Positions 33,121 through 42,326 of a DNA stretch of 64,000 nucleotides are shown here, piece after piece; the stretch's first letter is position 1, and each line of letters opens with the position of its first letter. Both the position numbers and the translations under genes were made by a program. Origin of the DNA: Planctomycetaceae bacterium (GTDB taxonomy: Bacteria; Planctomycetota; Planctomycetia; Planctomycetales; Planctomycetaceae); the NCBI GenBank assembly GCA_020638955.1, contig JACKHO010000002.1, positions 124,001-188,000 of the forward strand, in the 5' to 3' direction. The notes beneath the pieces were generated by a model that worked only from the letters and a program-made list of their open reading frames with translations, ran no database searches and was not told the DNA's origin.

Positions 33121-34410
33121 TCAATCGGCGTGCGGCGGTCGGTGGTCTACAAGATCGATATCCACACGAACCTCTCGGCCAAGAATTCCTGCATCAACGA
33201 CTTTGAGCGTAAACTGCTCCCACCGGCACTCGTCGCCAATTTGAGGAAACCGTCCGAGCAATTCCTGCAGCAGTCCCGATACTGTTAGTAGATTGTCGTC
33301 ACCTACATCGAAGTCGATGTCGAGATGCCGAGCGAGGTAGCGCAAGGTTGTCAGGCCGTGCACACGAATTCGATGGTCACCAATTGGTTGAATTGGCTCG
33401 CTCCGCAGTAAGCGGCGGGCACGGCTGGCCTCGGGGTCGAGCAGCGTATCCAGAATGTCCGACTCCGTAACCACTCCAATGGTGTCACCGTACTCGTTGA
33501 CCACCACGGCCACGCGGCAGAGTTTCGCCCGAAGTTCTGCGAGCACGTCCGCCAGCAAACTGCACCACGGAACGAAAATTACCTTTTCCGCCAGTGTTTC
33601 GAGGTTCTTCTCGGGGAGCTTCGACAATTCATCGAGCGACACAGCGGAAACAATTGTTTCGTCGTCGACGTCGCTGAGAAATAGAAAGTCAATCGCCGCT
33701 AAGTGCGTCTGCAAATCAGTCAGATGAACAGGCGGTTCCCAGAGTTTGAGTGTATTGCGAGGCCGCATCAATTCTTCAGCGGTCATTTCCGAGAGGTCAA
33801 TGACCCGTTGCAAAACTTCCTGCTCAAGTGCGGCGAGTTCAACTCCGAGCTCGGAAGTTTCAATCGCACGTTCCAAATCTTCTGTCTGCAAATACGGTTC
33901 GGGTGTGACCCGTGGCCACAACACACGTTGAATGGCATTGGAAATATGGCCCAGGACCGGAATGACGGGGTCAAGAATTCGAACAGATATCGACAGTGGC
34001 CATCCCGCCAGAACGGCAATGGGATATCGTAGCGAGACCGCCAGACTCTTCGGAATGACTTCGCCCAACAGAACGAGACTCGAAACAGACAGAATGCTGA
34101 GCACACCAGCGAGAGAGGCGTGGCCCGACGACACAAGTCTCTTCGCAGTGACAAGGCTGACGGCAAAGAACGCCAGGTTAATCACCAGGTTCCAGAACAG
34201 CACTGCCGTCAGGAGGCGGTCAGGATTGCTCAGCAATTCCGCTGCGGTGCGTTCGGCGGAGCTGCCCGACTGCAAACGACGCTGTTCGTCACGTGAAAGG
34301 TAGAACAAGGCTGTTTCGCTGCCTGAGAAAAACCCCGAGGCAACAACCAGGACAGCCATGGTCAGTACACCGGGCAACCATTGCGGCAGGGTGTCAATAA
34401 CCGCGGTCAT
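33121..34410 (-). CDS. CNNM/CBS-domain (CorC/HlyC-type) membrane protein
   Basis: A 429-residue membrane protein. The N-terminal CNNM domain has four hydrophobic segments, with SGFFSGSETALFYLSRDEQRRL as its signature. A CBS pair follows (about residues 200-320, including VVNEYGDTIGVVTESDILD), then a CorC_HlyC C-terminal domain. Family members are linked to magnesium or cobalt efflux, or to membrane stress. The start overlaps the stop of the ABC permease by four bases (ATGA on the minus strand), so the two are translationally coupled. Confidence 0.9.
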   Translation of the reverse strand: MTAVIDTLPQWLPGVLTMAVLVVASGFFSGSETALFYLSRDEQRRLQSGSSAERTAAELLSNPDRLLTAVLFWNLVINLAFFAVSLVTAKRLVSSGHASLAGVLSILSVSSLVLLGEVIPKSLAVSLRYPIAVLAGWPLSISVRILDPVIPVLGHISNAIQRVLWPRVTPEPYLQTEDLERAIETSELGVELAALEQEVLQRVIDLSEMTAEELMRPRNTLKLWEPPVHLTDLQTHLAAIDFLFLSDVDDETIVSAVSLDELSKLPEKNLETLAEKVIFVPWCSLLADVLAELRAKLCRVAVVVNEYGDTIGVVTESDILDTLLDPEASRARRLLRSEPIQPIGDHRIRVHGLTTLRYLARHLDIDFDVGDDNLLTVSGLLQELLGRFPQIGDECRWEQFTLKVVDAGILGREVRVDIDLVDHRPPHAD

Positions 34411-36146
34411 CCTCTACTCACGCTCGATCGTCCAAAGGCAACATCAAAGGAACTGATGGCAGGCATCAGCATGGCAGTCGTCGTGAATCCGTATGTCGCG
34501 AGAATCGACAGCAGCACCGGAATCGAATGTCCTAGCAGGAAGCTGGAAATTGCGTAGAAGGTGAAGAAGGGCAACGTCGCCGCAGAAATTTGAAGTGCGG
34601 TCGAGGGGTTTCTGCGTGTCAGGCTGACCCATAGTGCAATACTTCCGCCCACGATAAACGTGAGGAACGGAACGAACTGCATTTGATACGAACTGCGCGC
34701 TTCCACAATGAGGACAATGCAGACGAAAATCCCAACGAACAGAAAGAACATGGTCCCCAGACTATTGAGAATAGCGCTCCGCGAGTTTTCATAGCTGAGA
34801 CTGGCATGCAAGCCAAGCATTGCACCAAAACAAACGAGGGCCAGGAACCCGATCACCACATAGAAGAAGGCGTCAATCGGTAACGAATTGCGGAGCAGCA
34901 TGCTTAACGCAAACAGCAACGGAACGGCAATGACTTCTTTCATGTTGAACAGAATGCCGCCCAGCTTGCTGAAAATGAACTCCTTGGCGGAGACCTCGGT
35001 CACCAACAGCAGTTCGAGGGTTTGCCCGTCACGTTCGCTGGTCAATGACGTGACTGCTTGAGCGTTTACCAGCAGCAGAGCTGTGAGTGACAGTCCAACG
35101 AACGCCACACCGGCTGGAGAAAGACTTCCCAGTAGCAGTTCTGAATCTGCGGAGCTCGAAGCTACCCACAACAGGCACAATCCCAGCACGACAAAATACG
35201 CGCCCTTAATGAGGCCGACTTTCTTTCCGTAGGCCTCGGTGCATGTTTCACGCCACAGCAGAGGTCGCGCCCATACGGGACGCGGTGCACGTGTCGGCGC
35301 TGCCGAACGGCCAGCTTCCTCTTTCGTTTCTTCCTGCTGAAAATGGACAACACGCGAGGGATTCCAAATCCTCACTCGTAATGAAGCCCATGTGAACAGC
35401 ACGACCGCCATCCCAAACAATGCGGCGACGGAATTGCCCGCGAAGGCCACAGGTGTGGCAACATCAGGCTGGGCGGTCAGTGGACTAAGGATGGCCCCGA
35501 GGGTTCGAAAAGGATTCAGCCCGCCAATAATTTCGGCCGCGAGTCCGGAATCACCCAATGCAGCTACCAGGATTTCGACAACTCCCACAAACAGACCAGC
35601 CCCCAGCACTGTAATCGCCAAGGTCTGAAAGGTTTTGTCACGCCAGTAGGCAACAAACGTCCCCCAGGCGGCGGCGGCCAGCGCCGAAGCCAGACAGAGC
35701 AACTCGACCCAGACAATTTGCGGAACAGTAATGCCGCCGAGAAGCGAAAGCGCGCAAAGAGCGGGGAAAAACAAAACAATCAGCGTGACCGTCGACAACA
35801 AACTACCGAGCGCTTTACCCACGACCAGTTCGGTGGAACGCAGGTCCGTCATCAGCAAAATGATCAGCGTGCGACGGTCTTTCTCCTGGGCCACACTTCC
35901 CGCGGAAAGCATCAACGAGGAACCGATCACGAGGACCAGTTGAATCCCACAGAGAACGTTGAAAATGAACGCGCCAAAGCGGGACATGTCACCAACGGTG
36001 AGGGTCTGCTTCAGACCAAACGTGATGTGATGTGCCGTCCAGAGCAGTACGCAACACGCCGTCAGGAAACCAATCCGTAGCAAGTGATGACGCAATGCCC
36101 GCGGAACGGTCAGCATTTCCCGATTCAGGAGTGGTCCAGCAATCAC
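34407..36146 (-). CDS. ABC-2 type transporter permease
   Basis: A 579-residue integral membrane protein with about twelve hydrophobic segments. It reads like two ABC-2 permease units in series. The pattern LMTDLRSTELVVGKALGSLLST, repeated more loosely as LLVTEVSAKEFIFSKLGGILFN, is typical of ABC-2 permeases next to their first helices. No ATP-binding subunit is adjacent, so it must borrow one from elsewhere. It is cotranscribed with the CNNM/CBS gene downstream through a four-base overlap. Confidence 0.85.
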   Translation of the reverse strand: MIAGPLLNREMLTVPRALRHHLLRIGFLTACCVLLWTAHHITFGLKQTLTVGDMSRFGAFIFNVLCGIQLVLVIGSSLMLSAGSVAQEKDRRTLIILLMTDLRSTELVVGKALGSLLSTVTLIVLFFPALCALSLLGGITVPQIVWVELLCLASALAAAAWGTFVAYWRDKTFQTLAITVLGAGLFVGVVEILVAALGDSGLAAEIIGGLNPFRTLGAILSPLTAQPDVATPVAFAGNSVAALFGMAVVLFTWASLRVRIWNPSRVVHFQQEETKEEAGRSAAPTRAPRPVWARPLLWRETCTEAYGKKVGLIKGAYFVVLGLCLLWVASSSADSELLLGSLSPAGVAFVGLSLTALLLVNAQAVTSLTSERDGQTLELLLVTEVSAKEFIFSKLGGILFNMKEVIAVPLLFALSMLLRNSLPIDAFFYVVIGFLALVCFGAMLGLHASLSYENSRSAILNSLGTMFFLFVGIFVCIVLIVEARSSYQMQFVPFLTFIVGGSIALWVSLTRRNPSTALQISAATLPFFTFYAISSFLLGHSIPVLLSILATYGFTTTAMLMPAISSFDVAFGRSSVSRG

Positions 36147-36243
36147 GAGTGGGCCTTAGGTTTTGCGAACTGCCACGGTCAACAGGTTGAGGAAATTCTA
36201 GTGTACGGCCGACGGTTTCAAAACGGCAGGGCATTCATGGCCG

Positions 36244-37491
36244 CTAGTCCAGTTCGTCGATAATTGAATCCCAGTCGTCGTCATTCGACGAATAGGAGTG
36301 ACGAATTTCGTCCTCATTCACGTATTGAGTCGGTTCTTCTTCGAATGCATCGAAGTTGTCGAACCGGTATTCCTTGAGCAGCTTATTGATCCGCATTTCG
36401 ATTCGGGTTAACTCGCCCCCCTGCTCCGGCGTGACGAATGTGAACGCCCGTCCTTTGTGATCTGACGACAACCGCCCCGTTCTGCCGACGCGGTGCACGT
36501 AATCGTCGTGAAATTCGGGGATGTCGTAGTTCACAATGTGTGAAATGCCGCTGACGTCAATCCCGCGTCCCACGACGTCAGTCGCAATGACGAGTCGTGC
36601 TTCGCCACTTCGCAGCAGGCGCATCACGCGGTCGCGAGTACTTTGTGGCAAATCACCGTGGATTGCGGCCGCGTCAGGCAGTGCCCGTTGAATCTTGGAG
36701 TAGATCTGGTCGGCGCCTCGTTTCGTGCGACAGAAAACCACCACCTGCTTCGGGCGTTCTTTCGTCAGCAGCTGAATGAGCAAGCCGAATTTGCGGTTCT
36801 CTTCGACAGTACAGTAGTACTGCTCGACATTGTCGGTCGCGACTTCGTCGACCGACAAATCGACCCGTTCCGGTTCATTCATGTACTTCTGTGCCAACCG
36901 CTCGACAGGGGCCGGCAGCGTGGCTGAAAGCAGCAAGGTTTGTCGGTCTTTCGGACAACGCCGCAGAATCTTTTCGATTTCGGGACGGAAGCCAATGTCC
37001 AGCATTCGGTCGGCTTCATCGAGCACGACGATTTTCACCGTATTGAGTTGCAGCGTTCCACGTTGCAGGTGGTCGATCACACGTCCTGGCGTGCCAATGA
37101 CAATTTGCGGTCCCCGCTTGAGCGCCGTAATTTGCGGACGCAGCGGCTTTCCGCCAACCAGCAGCACAGGCTCGGTCGGAAACTCCGATGACAGGCGGCG
37201 ACATTCGTTGGCCACCTGCTCGCTCAACTCACGAGTGGGCGACAGTACCAGAGCCTGCACGTCATTCGCTTCGTGGTCAATTTGTTCGAGAATAGGAATG
37301 ACAAAAGCGGCTGTCTTTCCCGTTCCCGTTCGTGCCTGACCAATTCCATCCTTGCCGGTGAGGGCAAGGGGAATGAATGCTGCCTGGATGGGCGAGGCGT
37401 GTGAGAAATTGACGCGCGCAATTGCGCGCATCATGCGGGAACTGAGTCCCAGGTCTTCAAACGGAACCGGTTGGTCGGTTAGTTCTTCCAT
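36244..37491 (-). CDS. DEAD-box RNA helicase
   Basis: A 415-residue ATP-dependent RNA helicase for ribosome assembly or mRNA remodelling. The Q motif is in FSHASPIQ. Motif I is ARTGTGKT, motif II VVLDEADRM, motif III SAT, and motif VI HRVGRTGR. It resembles RhlE/CshA-type proteins with a short acidic C-terminus rather than the long basic tails of DeaD. The start is the ATG at 37491; a TTG at 37521 extends the frame by ten residues without support. Confidence 0.95.
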   Translation of the reverse strand: MEELTDQPVPFEDLGLSSRMMRAIARVNFSHASPIQAAFIPLALTGKDGIGQARTGTGKTAAFVIPILEQIDHEANDVQALVLSPTRELSEQVANECRRLSSEFPTEPVLLVGGKPLRPQITALKRGPQIVIGTPGRVIDHLQRGTLQLNTVKIVVLDEADRMLDIGFRPEIEKILRRCPKDRQTLLLSATLPAPVERLAQKYMNEPERVDLSVDEVATDNVEQYYCTVEENRKFGLLIQLLTKERPKQVVVFCRTKRGADQIYSKIQRALPDAAAIHGDLPQSTRDRVMRLLRSGEARLVIATDVVGRGIDVSGISHIVNYDIPEFHDDYVHRVGRTGRLSSDHKGRAFTFVTPEQGGELTRIEMRINKLLKEYRFDNFDAFEEEPTQYVNEDEIRHSYSSNDDDWDSIIDELD

Positions 37492-37586
37492 ATCCCCATG
37501 TTGAGGAACAATGAAACTCAAACTGTGCCAGATTGGTGTCCGCCACCGCTTTCGACTCGCTTATTTCCCCATCCTCTACTGATGAA

Positions 37587-38900
37587 TTACAGATACTGAT
37601 TAATCAAGTTCTCGACCCACTCCTGACGACCGCTTTCGTTCGGCGAGATTTCGCCTTTCTCAAGCATGTACGCTTCGAGATCGGCAAAACTGGCGGTGCC
37701 ATCTTCGATTTTTGCACCAATGCCGGAGTCGTAGCTGCGATAACGATTCTTGACGAAGTCATCGAGCACGCCATCAGCGCGAATGGCTGCGGCGATTTTC
37801 GCACCACGTGCGAAGCAGTCCATTCCGCCAATATGAGCGTGGAACAAATCGACTGGATCAAAACTTTCACGACGCACTTTGGCGTCGAAGTTTGTTCCGC
37901 CGCTGCCCAATCCGCCCTGCTTGAGCAGCACGAGCATGATTTGCGTGGCCAGGTAAATGTCGGTTGGGAACTGGTCTGTATCCCAGCCGAGCAACAAATC
38001 GCCAGTGTTGGCGTCGATGGAACCAAGTGCGTTGTGAATACGAGCAATTTCCAGCTCGTGCATCATGGTGTGACCGGCCAGCGTGGCGTGGTTGGTCTCG
38101 ATGTTCAACTTCACAATGCCGTCGAGGCCATTCCGTCCAATGAAGTTCAGGCAGGTCGCGGCGTCAAAGTCATATTGATGCTTGGTCGGTTCCTTCGGCT
38201 TCGGCTCGAACAGGAATTGACCGGTGAAGCCAATGGACTTGGCGTGGTCGTGTGCGAGGTGCATGAAGCGGGCCAGGTGGTCCAGTTCACGCTGCATGTC
38301 GGTGTTGTAGAGGTTGTGGTATCCCTCACGACCGCCCCAGAAAACGTAGTTCTCACCACCGAGTTCGTAGGTGACTTCAATGGCCTTTTTCACCTGAGCG
38401 GCGGCGTAGGCGAACACGTCGGCGTTACAACTGGTGGCGGCTCCATGCATAAAGCGGGGATGGCTGAACAGGTTTGCCGTACCCCACAGCAGTTTAATAC
38501 CGGTTTCGCCCTGCTTTTCCTTCAGCTTCGCTGCAATGGTATCGAAGTTCGCATGCGATTCACGCAGCGTCGCACCTTCGGGAGCCACGTCACGGTCGTG
38601 CCAGCAGTAAAACGGTGCACCGAGTTTCGACATGAACTCGAAAGCCACATCGACGCGCTTCAATGCGTTCTCGACAGAGTTCGAACCATCATCCCAGGGG
38701 CGAACCAAGGTTCCGGCACCAAATGGGTCAACACCTGTTCCGCGGAAGGTGTGCCAGTAGCACACGCTGAAGCGGAGCAGGTCCCGCATGGTCTGGCCTT
38801 CAATCACCTCATCGGGATTGTAGTGCTTGAATGCCAAGGCATTCTTCGACTGGGGGCCTTCGTATTGAATCGATTGAACTTCGGGAAAGTATTCAGCCAT
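37587..38900 (-). CDS. xylA: Xylose isomerase
   Basis: A 437-residue class II-type xylose isomerase that converts D-xylose to D-xylulose, also acting on glucose in many homologues. The catalytic His/Asp segment is FYCWHDRDVAPEG, the sugar and metal site VFWGGREGYHNLYNTD, and the second metal site LLGWDTDQFP. Length matches the longer class (about 440). The start is the ATG at 38900, giving MAEYFPEVQSIQYEG; a frame open to 39041 is a chance extension. No xylulokinase or regulator adjoins it. Confidence 0.97.
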   Translation of the reverse strand: MAEYFPEVQSIQYEGPQSKNALAFKHYNPDEVIEGQTMRDLLRFSVCYWHTFRGTGVDPFGAGTLVRPWDDGSNSVENALKRVDVAFEFMSKLGAPFYCWHDRDVAPEGATLRESHANFDTIAAKLKEKQGETGIKLLWGTANLFSHPRFMHGAATSCNADVFAYAAAQVKKAIEVTYELGGENYVFWGGREGYHNLYNTDMQRELDHLARFMHLAHDHAKSIGFTGQFLFEPKPKEPTKHQYDFDAATCLNFIGRNGLDGIVKLNIETNHATLAGHTMMHELEIARIHNALGSIDANTGDLLLGWDTDQFPTDIYLATQIMLVLLKQGGLGSGGTNFDAKVRRESFDPVDLFHAHIGGMDCFARGAKIAAAIRADGVLDDFVKNRYRSYDSGIGAKIEDGTASFADLEAYMLEKGEISPNESGRQEWVENLINQYL

Positions 38901-39166
38901 GGGAGTTTGCAGAACCGTCAGATTTCGAGAGAAGCGCGCAAAATGGGCCTTGGATTTGTCACAGGATAGCGGAAGGCCCGAGGCAGGCAAAGGATACACA
39001 GACAATACCCGTTCACGAGAGTCGCATTTGCCAGAATTCACTAACTTGACAACGCTCGTGCGATCAAATCAAGTTTGCGCCGGTTTATTGCCAGATTTCA
39101 CCGCGATTCAATATTTGCTCGGTGTGAATTCCCTGAATTCATCCCCGCAAGACATAAGAGTACGTC

Positions 39167-40951
39167 ATGACGCAGGCCCCCACAGTGGACAACGTTAGCC
39201 CAATGAATGAAGTGTCCGATGCCGATTGGCTGCGAGAACTCAAGCTGCGCAAATCAGGAGATGAACAACTCCGAGTCGCTGCAAAGACCGGTGATGCCGC
39301 TGAATTCCAAGAGGCCTGGCTGGCAAGTGTGTCTGGGCTGGCCGGAAAAGAAGGCGAGAAGACCCGGGACACCTGGAAGCAAATCGCTGCTGACAGCCGT
39401 AATTCTGTGCTCTCATCGAGCGACGCTGCAGTCCGCGAATTTGCTGCCGAGCGATCAGCACGTCCACTGACCAGCGTTGCGGAAGTGGGCGATCTCATCA
39501 CCGGCCTGTCAACTCTTGCCTGGCGGAGCAATGTTCTCGATGCAGCGAGCTTTATCGCATTGTTTCGCTGGTGCGTCGAACAGTCACAGGAACTGATTGA
39601 ACAGACACACACCGGCGCCTCCATTGACTCCGTTGATGCCTTACGGGCCGCCGCCGAGTTGCCTGTCGTCGCTGGACTTTTGTTTCGCGATGTGAAGGGA
39701 ACAAAAAGCTGGACCCTCACGGGACGGAAAGTTTGGGAGGCGTGGTGGGATGAACAGACGGACAATGACGGCACCATCCACGCACGCTGGCTGAGTTCGG
39801 CACTCCCTGTCGTACAGTCGCTGGCACGGGCCGAGTCCTTTGCCCGCCTGTACGGTGAGTCCCTGCTGGGCAAACGACTGACAGACCGATTCCAACGGGC
39901 CTCAGAGCGTTTGTTGAGTCTCTCGATGCCAGGACGATTTCTGACCTTTCAGTCCAAAGTGCCAGCCGCTTCACCATCGGCAATGGCGAATGCACTCAAG
40001 GCCATCGGTTTTCGTCGCAACAGCCCCATCCGGGGCCAGTTCGAGTTATACGGAGCAAGCGGCAAGAACGCTGCCGCCGGAACAAGTCGCTCAGCACTGC
40101 CAGATGTCTCGCATCAGTCAGACTGGGCTGAATGGGCCGCCATGCGAAATTCATGGGAAGCTGACGCCGACCAAATCGTCGTCGAGCACAGCGGGGAGTA
40201 TCCGCAGGTCAACATTGTGCTCAACGGTGAACCACTCTTTTGCGGCACCTGGCATTTCGAACTGAAAATCGACGGTGCCCTATGGGATCCCTCGAGCGCC
40301 TGGGGCATGGTTTGCACCTTCGATGACGACGAAGCCAGCTACTTTGAACTGCAGCAGCAGGACGAAAAGCTCGGATTAACATTCACTCGACAGTTCTTTC
40401 TGAACAAGACCGAACGGTTTGTACTCCTCGCTGAAATCGTGAAATGCGAATCTGCCAAGCACATTGAATATCAATCAGACTTGCCGGTTGCTCAGTCAAA
40501 CTGTGTGACTGAACAAGACTCCCTCACCCGCGAGCAAGCTGTGACCTGCGGCAAACAGCGTGTCCGCGTGTTACCGCTCGCCTGGCCACAAGATCGCTTC
40601 ACGAATGCCCATGGAGCAATCAGCATTGCCGATGGTAAACTTCAAATTCGCGAGGACGTACAGGCCACAGGATTCTGTGTGCCCGTTTTGTTCGAAGCTC
40701 GCAAGGAGCGACGCAATAAACCGGTCGACTGGTCGATACTGCACATTGCAGAAGACGGCAAATTCGTCGCCGCTGAGGAAGCCTGCGGTCGGCGATTTCG
40801 CATTGGCCGCGAGCAGTGGATTTACTTCCACAACCTGAAAACCGGCACCTTTTCCCGCAGCGCAATGGGCATGCACACCAACCACGAAACGGTCGTGGCA
40901 CGCTTCACCAACAAAGGCGACTTTGAACCACTCCTGCAAGTTGAGCCGTAG
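39167..40951 (+). CDS. Hypothetical protein of 594 residues
   Basis: I do not recognise this protein. It has no signal peptide or membrane segment. The first 250 residues are helical and Ala-rich, with many Arg/Lys-Glu pairs. The C-terminal half looks beta-rich and Trp-containing (CGTWHFELKIDGALWDP and AWGMVCTFDDDEASYFELQQQDEK). No catalytic motif is evident. Codon use and composition look like its neighbours, so it seems a resident gene. It is divergent from xylA across a 266-base gap and has no ATG rival nearby. Confidence 0.75.
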   Translation: MTQAPTVDNVSPMNEVSDADWLRELKLRKSGDEQLRVAAKTGDAAEFQEAWLASVSGLAGKEGEKTRDTWKQIAADSRNSVLSSSDAAVREFAAERSARPLTSVAEVGDLITGLSTLAWRSNVLDAASFIALFRWCVEQSQELIEQTHTGASIDSVDALRAAAELPVVAGLLFRDVKGTKSWTLTGRKVWEAWWDEQTDNDGTIHARWLSSALPVVQSLARAESFARLYGESLLGKRLTDRFQRASERLLSLSMPGRFLTFQSKVPAASPSAMANALKAIGFRRNSPIRGQFELYGASGKNAAAGTSRSALPDVSHQSDWAEWAAMRNSWEADADQIVVEHSGEYPQVNIVLNGEPLFCGTWHFELKIDGALWDPSSAWGMVCTFDDDEASYFELQQQDEKLGLTFTRQFFLNKTERFVLLAEIVKCESAKHIEYQSDLPVAQSNCVTEQDSLTREQAVTCGKQRVRVLPLAWPQDRFTNAHGAISIADGKLQIREDVQATGFCVPVLFEARKERRNKPVDWSILHIAEDGKFVAAEEACGRRFRIGREQWIYFHNLKTGTFSRSAMGMHTNHETVVARFTNKGDFEPLLQVEP

Positions 40952-41077
40952 TTCGAATCCATTTACTGCGTGGACGTGGGGAAAATCGCACCAGCAGGCA
41001 CAGCCCACCACAATGCGCACCGTACACCACAAACCTGGAAAACGTGAGAAGTAAGCCGGGCGAGCCCAGCGTATGAA

Positions 41078-42193
41078 TCAGTTCATGTCGCTCGCCAGCT
41101 TGCGCAGAATTTCCGCTCCCTTGGCGAGCGTTTCCTGGCTGGCTGCGTACGATATGCGGAAGTGAGTGTCGGTGGGACTGAATACGTTCCCCGGAATGAT
41201 GAGCAGGTTATTCTCGATGGCACGTTTCACAAATTCCGTTCCCGACCCTCCCGGCGCGGGAAGAAACATGTAGAACGCTCCCTCGGCGCCGTGAACATCA
41301 AAGTGAGAGGAGAGTTCCGACTTGAGGAAGTCCCGTTTCTCTCGATATTCGTCGACCCACTTCGTGACATCGTAATTCCACGCTTCTATGGCAGCCCACT
41401 GAGCAGGATGCGGAGCACACACAAAGGTGAACTGCTGCAGTTTCATCATTTGCTGCACAATGTGAGCTGGACCATGACACCATCCCACGCGCCAGCCTGT
41501 CATGGAGTGTGACTTGCTGAATCCGTCGATGACAATGGTCTGGTCATTATACTTCGCCGGGCTGACGAACGGACGGTCGTAACAGAAGGCACGATAGATT
41601 TCGTCACTGACGAGGGCAATATTGCGGTCGCGACATAACTCCGCCAACTGCTTGACTTCTTCTTCTGAGGCAACAGCACCCGTGGGATTGGCAGGGCTGT
41701 TGAACAGAATGACCTTCGTCTTATCGGTAATCGCCGCTTCCACCTTGGAAATGTCGATGCGGAAATCAGGGTAGGTGCTCACCTGTACGAACTTGCCGCC
41801 CGCCAGCGTCGTCAAATGTTTGTACATGACAAACCAGGGATCAAACACAATGACCTCATCCCCGGGATTCACGAGCGTGCACAGCGCCAGCATGAGGCCG
41901 CCGCTGGTGCCACTGGTCACGAATGCCTGCCGATCGGCGTGTCCGTATTCTTCGTTAATGCTGCCCTGAATGAGGTCCAGCAGCGGCTTAATGCCCTGAG
42001 TCTGGCTGTAGGCATTCTTCCCTTCGTCCACTGCTTTGTGCATAGCCGCTTTCACAGGCTCGGGCGTATCAAAGTGTGGCTGCCCAATACTGAGGTTGAC
42101 GGGGTTCTGCATGTTCGCGGCGAGGTCGAACACTTTGCGAATTCCCGAGGCGTCAATCAGACGCATCCGGTCGGCAATCCATGAGTCGGACAT
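41078..42193 (-). CDS. Class I/II PLP-dependent aminotransferase
   Basis: A 371-residue pyridoxal-phosphate aminotransferase of the aspartate aminotransferase fold (type I family). TSGTSGGLMLAL is the phosphate-binding start, and FNSPANPTGAV contains the Asn that stacks on the cofactor. SDEIYRAF carries the Asp for the pyridine nitrogen, and SKSHSMTGWRVGW holds the Schiff-base Lys and the phosphate Arg. The amino donor is probably aspartate or an aromatic/branched substrate; this cannot be decided by eye. A strong terminator for the gene upstream lies at 42220-42260. Confidence 0.93.
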   Translation of the reverse strand: MSDSWIADRMRLIDASGIRKVFDLAANMQNPVNLSIGQPHFDTPEPVKAAMHKAVDEGKNAYSQTQGIKPLLDLIQGSINEEYGHADRQAFVTSGTSGGLMLALCTLVNPGDEVIVFDPWFVMYKHLTTLAGGKFVQVSTYPDFRIDISKVEAAITDKTKVILFNSPANPTGAVASEEEVKQLAELCRDRNIALVSDEIYRAFCYDRPFVSPAKYNDQTIVIDGFSKSHSMTGWRVGWCHGPAHIVQQMMKLQQFTFVCAPHPAQWAAIEAWNYDVTKWVDEYREKRDFLKSELSSHFDVHGAEGAFYMFLPAPGGSGTEFVKRAIENNLLIIPGNVFSPTDTHFRISYAASQETLAKGAEILRKLASDMN

Positions 42194-42219
42194 ACGTTTG
42201 TTCCGGTTTGGTAAACGTG

Positions 42220-42260
42220 GAATAAAAAAGTCGGAGAGCAGGGGAATCTTGCTCTCCGAC
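42220..42260 (-). terminator. Intrinsic terminator of the 1708-residue fusion gene
   Basis: An 11-pair perfect stem (GTCGGAGAGCA and TGCTCTCCGAC, 42230-42240 and 42250-42260) with a nine-base loop. On the minus strand it is followed by CTTTTTTATT. It lies 67 bases after the stop of the giant gene and ahead of the aminotransferase, separating the two transcripts. Confidence 0.92.
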
Positions 42261-42326
42261 CGAACTTATTGCAATACAGCCGCTCCCAGTTCATGTCATC
42301 AAAAATGAGGACATAAACTAAGCAGA

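Noticed and set aside
37533..38969. 478-codon plus-strand frame
   Set aside because: It is antisense to xylA, whose active-site motifs are intact. The frame is a shadow without family features.
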